64,000 bases of DNA from contig JACKPV010000027.1 of NCBI GenBank assembly GCA_024233305.1, positions 248,001-312,000 on the forward strand. Direction: 5' to 3'. Under the pieces are notes generated by a model, which worked only from the letters and a program-made list of their open reading frames with translations, had not been told where the DNA came from and made no database searches. Positions 28,501 through 33,887 of the stretch are shown here, one piece after another. This DNA is from Verrucomicrobiales bacterium. Its GTDB lineage: Bacteria; Verrucomicrobiota; Verrucomicrobiia; Limisphaerales; J093. Positions within the stretch are counted from its first letter, which is position 1, and every line of letters begins with the position of its first letter. The translations under genes and the position numbers were made by a program.

Positions 28501-28866
28501 GGTTCGGCGCGCGCCGTTACCGGCACCATGGACGGGGGAATCGCGGGCGATGCGATGGTGTTTCCGTCGGCTCCCTTCTCCGACGCGGCGGTTCCGCCCC
28601 CGGCGGGTGACGATCGCTTGATTGCATCCGGCCCCGCCCGCCCCGGGACGCCCCGTCCCGCCGATCCGTGGGGGGGCAATGACCCCGGGGAGGCAGCGGG
28701 GAGGAGGGCGTCCCGTGAGCGTTATCCGAGCCCCGGCCCGACGGCCACCCCGTCTTCGGGTTGCATGGTGGGCCCGCCCGATACCGGAAAGCCCGGGAAG
28801 GGCTCCGAGTCCCTCTCGAAACCGTTCAGCGAGCTCCCGATCCTGGGACGGGCAGGGGTACGATAG
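22549..28866 (+). CDS. Giant exported NHL-repeat / RHS (YD-repeat) protein
   Basis: A 2105-residue secreted or surface protein. Layout: signal peptide (about 1-27), fibronectin-III-like strands (about 100-200), a carboxypeptidase-regulatory-like beta domain (about 234-304; VLDREGRPLAETRVRV), a region of unknown fold, and an NHL beta-propeller (about 775-1085; repeated GLTLGPDGSIYFSE, GIDLGPDGSLYIAD, HRVRRVAPDGRIQTIAG). A long YD/RHS-repeat shell follows (about 1115-1965), ending with the RHS core motif YDPATGRWTARDPL and NLYAYAENDPVNNLD. The last 128 residues are Gly/Pro-rich with no toxin domain I recognise. RHS shells usually encapsulate a C-terminal effector. No immunity-like gene follows; the next gene is convergent. 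Confidence 0.87.
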   Translation: MNAPVPSSRLLPLLALIATVGSPAAPHPPWEVRVSRDDLGQLILQWASLGEGYRYRVQFTASLTAETWLDVPPGDQWPVAATSWVIVMEAGARSGFYRVRAEAGFDPGLSPTGLTAEISGHGASLAWNAFPGAVGYVVYRALETDFPPEATTRIEVAAPRIAEAGLAFDIPYHYRVAALGDGGESRPSSTISLRLLPPPLDPGVASTVSAQAGFLFEGDAPIQTGVVPGAIVPRRMTLVRGKVLDREGRPLAETRVRVRRHPEWGETRTRLDGAFALAVSGGSRLALSFEREGFLSAQRVVLVAWQEQAELPPVVLREPDPVVSTIDLSAGADAQIARSSVSIDDDGPRQTTILFPGGTRAEMVLPDGSRQPLDTLNVRATEFTVGGSGPRAMPAQLPSGTGYTYCVDLGVDEAVAAHASWVEFDRSQFVYVDNFLGFPAGTVVPSGYYDPDGSLWVPSPNGRVIGILSTAGGIAALDVDGSGTPAGAAALEALGVTEEERARLAALYAGGKSLWRVPVSHFSTFDFNWGIGPDAEAEPPAIESWVIDGLHTVANWISASQQCTTAGSSLIDNQAQILRETLPVTGVDFGLSYSSARCPDFLAAFQTRFPITGDTLPPGLKRVEVEVRIGGASRFAIYPAEPGLSHTFTWNGKDAFGRTVQGRHRARIRLGYVYDAYYQEPQDLIAAFGYTGNGVPLSVSKARMEFTFYQEWETDLGTFDTRPAGLGGWTFEVHHHYDPMSRTLFLGDGTIRSAASVQTTIETIGGGGDRVWDSGPAIGAGIAPYGIAVDPAGNAVFASYRPYNRIQRITPDGAIETLAGGGTASPGDGRPAIEAGLVQPYGLTLGPDGSIYFSEERAHRVRRIDPNGILHTVAGTGVAGFAGDGGPATAAQLDRPQGIDLGPDGSLYIADSFNHRVRRVAPDGRIQTIAGTGREGFGGDWGLATAASTSYPNDVAAAPDGSVYFSSWHDVRVRRIALDGMVSTAVGGGRNDRIATWEGVVATSVAIGPISVEVSPSGSLLVTDRNSHSLYAIRADQTLQLISGVASYGYSGDGGPAYSAQLAWPWSVAVDPAGNLILSVGEHVRRIGKPLASFGFGEIAIASLDGSRVYRFDPQGRHLDTRHALTGGVLHSFDYDAAGRLIRVTDGDGNVTTVEHDAAGEPLAIVSPFGHRTTLTADAHGFLATISDPSGAFDGFTCGEGGLLRGHVDRLGHASEYAYDSVGRLQQARGADGTESGFTRQEEKAAFTVVRSDAEGTEWSFRVATLPDGSSQFLNRMNCCGIAHEALHAPDASSTLTRANGLVTRWTEGPDPQFGMQAPLAAQVTDTTPMGLERIRTVESSATTVLAADRARLDTLTVKTALNGRLSTATYTNTNRTIRLVSPEGRQQALVLDPQGRPVEWRVPGLDRISVSYDERGRLDGLRDGTREWTYAYDADTGFLSQVTDPLDHTTACTRDVCGRVTHLGLPDGSTWRTGWDAAGRPIEMIAPAQENPHRFEWSAAGLLIAHLTPLGQRTEWHYDKERRLTRKTCPAGEELIWAYGSRGLLERLSLPTGVHVFTYDTNSAQLIRSVSADGQGIDFRYDGDLLTRAGWGGGTEGTVDFAYDDDFRLVKLAYAGASFDLSYDNDGLLTGLGAAVISRDPVNGLLRSIAQGGLVTTYTFDAHGAVQTAAARHGETVLQAIECGYDTLGRVSWKDETVAGTTTRWDYAYDARGRLVSVARDGLEVERYGWDAAGNRTRVLNSLRSVRLDPEDFAHDADQKLLRAGSTEFAYDANGRLAKVRGGTSISACHYRADGALTSVDLPDGREIRYRYDAFLRPVARLVDGVVERRWLYGTGWLPLAEYDGDGTLRTRYEYLGGTLPSACVRGGATYRVLKLQATAPLLILDETGAVVKRVDYDAWGNVLADSNPAFEFAFGWVGGIADPDTGLIRLGVRDYDPATGRWTARDPLLFAGTRNLYAYAENDPVNNLDRNGMAVEVGIEGPGSARAVTGTMDGGIAGDAMVFPSAPFSDAAVPPPAGDDRLIASGPARPGTPRPADPWGGNDPGEAAGRRASRERYPSPGPTATPSSGCMVGPPDTGKPGKGSESLSKPFSELPILGRAGVR

Positions 28867-28990
28867 GAAGACGAGGCCCGAGGTGCCGGGAGAAGCGTCA
28901 AGGGGAATGGCAAATCGAGCTTCGTTGGAATTGGGAACCCGTACCGAATTGTGATCCGGCAGGCACCGGATCGGTCGGGCGTGACGGGTT

Positions 28991-30010
28991 TCAGACTGCG
29001 GAGCCGTGGCGGGGGCGACCCCAGCGGCGCCGGTAATGGTCGACGACGACCGCGGCGATGATGACCGCGCCGGTGATGAGGCGTTTGGTTTCGTCGCGGG
29101 CCCCCATGGCGGCGAGGCCCGAGTTGAGGACGGCGATGATCAGCACGCCGAAGAACGAGCTGATCACCGAACCGCGGCCACCCATCAGGCTGGTGCCGCC
29201 GATCACCACCGCCGCGATCGCCTGCAACTCGAAGCCGATGCCGTCATTTGGGTTGGCCGTTTGGAAACGGGACACATCGATGATGGCGGCCAGCGCGACC
29301 AGAGCGCCGGTGAGCATGAAGACGGCGAGCTGGCGGGGGCGGGGATCGATGCCGGAGAGGCGCACGGCCTCCGCATTCGTGCCGATGGCCACGAGGTGCC
29401 GGCCGAACACGGTACGGGTCAGGGTCAGCTGCGCCAGGGCCGCGAGCAACACGGCCAGCAGGAACGGAAACGAGAGGCCCAGCAGGTTCCAGCCGGCGAT
29501 CACCCCCACCTGCTCGCCGAGATACTGGGTTCGGGAGCCGGTCAGCGAATGCGCGCCGCCCCGGGCCATCTCGAGCATGCCGAGCGTGACGATGAACGAC
29601 GGTAGCCGCCAGCGCAGCGCCAATAGTCCGTTGAACGCCCCGCACGCCAGCCCTGTGCCCAGCACCGCCGGCGCCGCCGCCCACAACGGCCATTCGACCC
29701 GCGCCAGCAGCACCCCGAGGACGCAACCGCACAGCCCCAGCACGGAGCCGACCGACAGGTCGATTTCCGCAATGATCAGCACGAAGGTCATGCCGGTCGC
29801 CACCAGGACCGCCGACGGGATTTGGTTAGCGATGGTCGTGAAGTTCGTCCGGCTGAAGAAGTGATCCGTTGCCAGGCTGAAGAACGCAATCAATCCGGCC
29901 AGTGCCACCATCAACCCCAGGTACTCGCCCACCCATCCGCCGCGCCGCCGCCGGGACGGAGGACGCGGCGTGGCAGGGGAATCGAACCGGGTCTCGGTGG
30001 GTTGGCTCAT
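28991..30010 (-). CDS. rbsC: Ribose-type ABC transporter permease
   Basis: Inner-membrane permease (339 aa, about 9-10 helices) of the CUT2 sugar ABC family. Landmarks are TGMTFVLIIAEIDLSVGSVLGLCG, a long version of the RbsC/XylH signature, LRWRLPSFIVTLGMLEMARG, GIDPRPRQLAVFMLTG and AVVIGGTSLMGGRGSV. The N-terminal 27 residues are Pro/Arg-rich and cytoplasmic. Its ATG overlaps the ATPase stop codon (ATGA at 30007-30010), so translation is coupled. It is the last gene of the binding protein-ATPase-permease operon. The transported sugar is not established; ribose is the family default. Confidence 0.92.
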   Translation of the reverse strand: MSQPTETRFDSPATPRPPSRRRRGGWVGEYLGLMVALAGLIAFFSLATDHFFSRTNFTTIANQIPSAVLVATGMTFVLIIAEIDLSVGSVLGLCGCVLGVLLARVEWPLWAAAPAVLGTGLACGAFNGLLALRWRLPSFIVTLGMLEMARGGAHSLTGSRTQYLGEQVGVIAGWNLLGLSFPFLLAVLLAALAQLTLTRTVFGRHLVAIGTNAEAVRLSGIDPRPRQLAVFMLTGALVALAAIIDVSRFQTANPNDGIGFELQAIAAVVIGGTSLMGGRGSVISSFFGVLIIAVLNSGLAAMGARDETKRLITGAVIIAAVVVDHYRRRWGRPRHGSAV

Positions 30011-31632
30011 GGCGCGGGAGGCGGAGGGGCGGTTTCGGACCGGACATGCCCGCGGAAGGCTGCGCGCAGGATCTTGTCCTCCGTCCACTCCCCCCGGCGG
30101 AACGTGGCCGTGACCCGGCCGGCGGACATCACGACGATCCGGTCGCTGATGCTCATGAGTTCCTTCAAGTCGGAGGACACGACGATCACGGCTTTGCCGC
30201 GGGCGGCGAGTTCGGCGAGCAGTTGGTAGATCTCGAAGCGCGCCCCGACGTCGATGCCGCGGGTCGGTTCGTCGAAGATCAGAACCCGGCAATCGCGCAG
30301 GAGCCACTTGCCGATGACGACTTTTTGTTGGTTGCCGCCGCTGAGTTCGACGACCGGTTGCGCGGGCGAGTGGCAGCGGATGCGCAAGCGTTCGATCCAC
30401 GGCCCGGCCTGCCGACGTTCCACGGGTTCGGCGAGCCAACCCAACGGGCCGGCGAGCTGGGACAGGGCGGGAAAAGTCAGGTTGCGTTCAACGGAAAGCG
30501 GCAGCAGCAAGCCCTGGGTCTTCCGATCCTCCGTCAACAGCGCGAGCCCGGCCCGGACGGCGTCGCCCGGTGTCCGGAGGCGGGCGGGGGGCGTCTGTTT
30601 GCCGAAGCGGACGGTGCCGGAATCCAACCGGTCGGCGCCAAATATCGCCCGCATGGTCTCGGTGCGGCCGGCACCCATCAGCCCGGCAAACCCGAGAATC
30701 TCGCCGGCCCGCGCCTCGAAGCTCACCCCTCGGACACGGTCCCCCGAATGGATGTCGCGCACGGCCAGCAGGACGTCACCGTCGGGCCCCGGCTGCGGGC
30801 GCAGGGAGGCTGGCAGTTCGCGGCCCACCATGAGTCGGACGAGTTCGTCGGCGGACAAGCTGCGGCCCGGTCGGGTGGCTACCAGTTGGCCGTCGCGCAG
30901 CACGCTGACGCGATCAGCGATCTGCCGGATTTCCTCGAGCCGGTGCGAGATGTAGAGCACCGCGCCGCCGCGGGTGCGGAATTCGCGGATTTGTTGGAAG
31001 AGCAGCGCGATCTCGGGATCGGTCAGGGCCGCCGTGGGTTCATCGAGGATCAGCACCCGGCATTCCCGCCGGAGGCCGGTGGCGATCTCGACGAGTTGCT
31101 GCTCGCCGATCCCGAGTTCGCCGACCGCGCGGGCCGGGTCAAGGTCGGGCAACCCGAGCCGCTCGAGCGCGGCCGTCGCCTGCTGGTTCAACCGCGCATA
31201 ATCGATCCAGCCCCAGCGGTGCGGGAGTTCGTCGAAGAAGATGTTCTCCGCGACGGAGAGGGTGGGGAGCAGGTTCAGTTCCTGGAGCACCATCGAGACG
31301 CCCTGTCGTTCGGCCTCTTTTCGCGAGCGGGGACGGAAGGGGTGGCCTGCCAGCTCGAGGGTTCCGGCATCGGGGCGGGTCAATCCGGCCGCGATGCGGC
31401 ACAGGGTGCTCTTGCCCGCGCCGTTTTCGCCCACGAGCGCGTGGACTTCACCCGCGAACACCTCGAGATCCACGGCGCGCAGGACGGGCGCCGCGTACGT
31501 CTTTCCCAGACCAGCAAGGCGCAGAACGGGCGGGTGGGACTGGCTCCCCACGGGCGGTACAACGCAGGGCGACGGGGAGACTGGCAACCCGGTTTCCGGT
31601 TGGATGGCCGGTCCGGGTCGGGGCCGGCTCAT
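30007..31632 (-). CDS. rbsA: Ribose-type ABC transporter, tandem ATPase
   Basis: CUT2-family ATPase of 541 residues with two nucleotide-binding domains. NBD1 has a perfect Walker A (GENGAGKST), a diverged signature LGIGEQQLVEIA, and Walker B ILDEPTAALT. NBD2 has the degenerate P-loop GLMGAGRTE normal for RbsA/XylG and the canonical LSGGNQQKV signature with IFDEPTRGIDVG. The asymmetry is a family feature, not damage. An extra 30 residues, Pro/Ser-rich, precede NBD1. The ATG overlaps the rbsB stop (ATGA at 31629-31632) and the stop overlaps the permease ATG, so all three genes are coupled. Confidence 0.93.
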   Translation of the reverse strand: MSRPRPGPAIQPETGLPVSPSPCVVPPVGSQSHPPVLRLAGLGKTYAAPVLRAVDLEVFAGEVHALVGENGAGKSTLCRIAAGLTRPDAGTLELAGHPFRPRSRKEAERQGVSMVLQELNLLPTLSVAENIFFDELPHRWGWIDYARLNQQATAALERLGLPDLDPARAVGELGIGEQQLVEIATGLRRECRVLILDEPTAALTDPEIALLFQQIREFRTRGGAVLYISHRLEEIRQIADRVSVLRDGQLVATRPGRSLSADELVRLMVGRELPASLRPQPGPDGDVLLAVRDIHSGDRVRGVSFEARAGEILGFAGLMGAGRTETMRAIFGADRLDSGTVRFGKQTPPARLRTPGDAVRAGLALLTEDRKTQGLLLPLSVERNLTFPALSQLAGPLGWLAEPVERRQAGPWIERLRIRCHSPAQPVVELSGGNQQKVVIGKWLLRDCRVLIFDEPTRGIDVGARFEIYQLLAELAARGKAVIVVSSDLKELMSISDRIVVMSAGRVTATFRRGEWTEDKILRAAFRGHVRSETAPPPPAP

Positions 31633-32621
31633 GGCTGGACGAGGGTCTCCGCCGTGATCAGGTCGACCGGTGTTTCGCGGTCGGCTGGCTGAGCTCCTTT
31701 GCGGCGCATTTCGAGCGCGTACTCGATGCCGAACACAGCGAGTTGATCCGCATGCTGATCGATGGTGGCGAGGATGCGGCCTTCCTTCAGCAGTTGCTGG
31801 ACGGCGGAGATATTGTCGTAGCCGACGACCTTCACCTGTTCCAAACGGCCGGCGGCGCGCAGGGCGGCCACGGCCCCGAGGGCCATGTCGTCGTTGGCGC
31901 AGAGAAAGGCCTTCAGATCGGGGTGCTCGTTGATGATGGCGGCGGCGGCGAGGTTCGCCTCCTTGGTCTGCCAGAAGCCGGACTGGGAACTGACGAGCTT
32001 GAGGCCGGCCGGCTGGATGGCGTCCTCGAAGCCGAGCTTGCGCTGTTCGCCGTTGAAGGTGTTCGGCGCGCCTTCGAGGATGGCGACGGCATCGCCGGGC
32101 TGCAGTTGTTTGACGAGGTGTTCGCCAACCAGGCGCGCGCCCTTGCGGTTGTCGGGGCCGACGAAGGGCAGTTGCAGTCCGGCCTGCGCCAGCACGGCGG
32201 CGTCGAACTTGTTGTCGATGTTCACCACGATGATCCCGGCGTCGCGGGCTTTTTTGCATACCGGAATCAGGGCCTGCGAATCGGCCGGGGCGATGACGAT
32301 GGCGTCGACCCGCTGGGCGATCATCTGCTCGACGAGGTCGATCTGCCGGGCGACGTCGCGTTCGTCCTTGATCCCGTTGGCGAGCAACTCGTAGTCGCCG
32401 GCATGCGCCTGCTGATGGGTCCGCGCGCCGTTCTCCATGGTGAGGAAGAACTCGTTCCCCAGCGACTTCATCACCAGGGCGATCCGCGGTTTCGCCGGTC
32501 CGGCGCCGGAGGTGTCCGCGGGACCGCAGCCGGGCAACAGGCAGGCGGCGGCGACGAGGAGGAGGGCGGCGGTCCAGGCGGGCCGCGGGGTCGCAGGGTG
32601 GGTTCTCGCTTCGGTGCGCAT
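31629..32621 (-). CDS. rbsB: Ribose-type ABC transporter substrate-binding lipoprotein
   Basis: Periplasmic sugar-binding protein (330 aa) tethered by lipid: the signal peptide ends in CLLPGCG, giving a lipobox with C32 as the acylated residue. The mature part is a Peripla_BP_4 fold: RIALVMKSLGNEFFLTMENGA, VIAPADSQALIPVCKKA, VNIDNKFDA, LEGAPNTFNGEQRKLGF and LCANDDMALGAVAAL. First gene of the operon; its ATG at 32621 is 194 bp from the divergent rplM start, so promoters for both directions must lie in that gap. No transcriptional regulator, kinase or mutarotase gene is linked, so the sugar is uncertain. Confidence 0.92.
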   Translation of the reverse strand: MRTEARTHPATPRPAWTAALLLVAAACLLPGCGPADTSGAGPAKPRIALVMKSLGNEFFLTMENGARTHQQAHAGDYELLANGIKDERDVARQIDLVEQMIAQRVDAIVIAPADSQALIPVCKKARDAGIIVVNIDNKFDAAVLAQAGLQLPFVGPDNRKGARLVGEHLVKQLQPGDAVAILEGAPNTFNGEQRKLGFEDAIQPAGLKLVSSQSGFWQTKEANLAAAAIINEHPDLKAFLCANDDMALGAVAALRAAGRLEQVKVVGYDNISAVQQLLKEGRILATIDQHADQLAVFGIEYALEMRRKGAQPADRETPVDLITAETLVQP

Positions 32622-32762
32622 GGTGTTGTCGCGACAGTCTGCATGGCCGGCGGCAAAAGGCGAGCGAAAGGCGTGGTTCAGCCGCGGGGGGACGGGCCGG
32701 AGCCGGCCACCCGGGCGCGGCGGTCGAAAACACAAAACTCCAAAAACGCGGCACAAAGTCTG

Positions 32763-32790
32763 TTGACTTCCCGGTGGGCTTTGCTAGGGT
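32763..32790 (+). promoter_or_regulatory. Probable sigma-70 promoter of rplM-rpsI
   Basis: TTGACT (32763-32768) and TAGGGT (32785-32790) are separated by 16 bp and end 25 bp before the rplM ATG. The -35 box is close to consensus and the -10 box has only a moderate match. The position suits a ribosomal-protein operon with a short leader. Confidence 0.5.
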
Positions 32791-32815
32791 CCGCGCTCTT
32801 TGGTTCGTATTGGTA

Positions 32816-33250
32816 ATGAAGACGTATTTGCCCAAAGTCGATCAGAACGCGCGCAAGTGGCATGTGGTTGATGCCGACGGCATGGTGCTGGGACGCCTGG
32901 CCGTGCAGGTGGCGGACATTTTGCGCGGGAAGAACAAGCCGGTATTCACCCCGCATTTGGACGCCGGCGACTTTGTCGTGGTGATCAATGCCGAGAAGGT
33001 GCGTCTGACCGGGAAGAAGGAAACCCAGAAGACCTACATGTCTTACTCGGGCTGGCGGGGTGGCGAGCGGCGGAAGACCGTGGCCCAGATTCGCGAGCGC
33101 CAGCCGGAACGGCTCATCCAGCACGCCGTCAAGGGCATGCTCCCGAAGAACCGGCTGGCCGACCGGCTCATCACCAAGCTCAAGATTTACCGCGGCGCCG
33201 TGCATCCGCACCAAGCCCAGCAGCCCGCTCCGCTCACCATTTCCGCTTAA
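32816..33250 (+). CDS. rplM: 50S ribosomal protein L13
   Basis: Large-subunit protein needed early in 50S assembly. MKTYLPKVDQNARKWHVVDA, then GMVLGRLAVQVADILRGKNKP, GDFVVVINAEKVRLTGKK and MLPKNRLADRLITKLKIY are full-length L13 hallmarks. At 144 aa it has the normal size. ATG 32816 fits the family N-terminus exactly; the upstream in-frame extension is noise. rpsI follows after 16 bp, the universal rplM-rpsI order. Confidence 0.98.
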   Translation: MKTYLPKVDQNARKWHVVDADGMVLGRLAVQVADILRGKNKPVFTPHLDAGDFVVVINAEKVRLTGKKETQKTYMSYSGWRGGERRKTVAQIRERQPERLIQHAVKGMLPKNRLADRLITKLKIYRGAVHPHQAQQPAPLTISA

Positions 33251-33266
33251 GCTCCGCATCTTCACT

Positions 33267-33662
33267 ATGGAACAGGCAACTGAGTTTCTGGGGACAGGTC
33301 GCCGCAAATGCTCCGTCGCGCGCGTCCGCTTGGCGACCGGGTCCGGCAAGATCACCATCAACGGACGCACCTTCGAGAACTATTTTCCGGTCGAGACGCA
33401 TCGCATGATGGTCTCCCAGCCGTTGGTCCTGACTGACCTGACCAGCCGCGTGGACATCCGGGTGAACGTCAACGGCGGCGGTCCGAGCGGCCAGGCCGGG
33501 GCGGTGCGCCACGGCATTTCGCGCGCGCTTCTCCAGTTCGATGCCAACCTGCGGCCCGCGTTGAAGGGGGAGGGTTTCCTGACCCGCGATTCCCGCGAGA
33601 AGGAGCGCAAGAAGCCCGGTCAGCCCGGCGCCCGCAAGCGCTTCCAGTTCAGCAAGCGCTGA
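33267..33662 (+). CDS. rpsI: 30S ribosomal protein S9
   Basis: Small-subunit protein whose C-terminal tail reaches the P-site tRNA. FLGTGRRKCSVARVRL, GGGPSGQAGAVRHGISRAL, TRDSREKERKKPGQPGARKRFQFSKR-type ending and the terminal KR are all diagnostic. Length 131 aa is standard. The ATG follows rplM by 16 bp without a strong Shine-Dalgarno, as expected for coupled ribosomal-protein genes. A strong terminator follows 25 bp after the stop. Confidence 0.98.
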   Translation: MEQATEFLGTGRRKCSVARVRLATGSGKITINGRTFENYFPVETHRMMVSQPLVLTDLTSRVDIRVNVNGGGPSGQAGAVRHGISRALLQFDANLRPALKGEGFLTRDSREKERKKPGQPGARKRFQFSKR

Positions 33663-33687
33663 TCCCGCCGCCATCACGGTCGCTGAC

Positions 33688-33717
33688 AGCCCGCCCCACG
33701 GCGGGCTTTTTGCTTTT
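33688..33717 (+). terminator. Rho-independent terminator of the rplM-rpsI operon
   Basis: Perfect 8-bp stem AGCCCGCC / GGCGGGCT with a CCAC loop and a T-rich tail (TTTTTGCTTTT). Confidence 0.9.
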
Positions 33718-33887
33718 CCCACGGGTCGCCGGGGAACCAGCGAATCGCTCGCCGGCTGCGGCGGTCCGAACACCTTCCCAGCCCATGGTCCGGGGGCGCC
33801 CGACCGGCGCATTCCCGGGCACACGCGATGTCCTGTGAGGGCGTTTGCAGCGGGCGCCGTTTGCCCGCGCGGACGCGGCCTCGGCGT

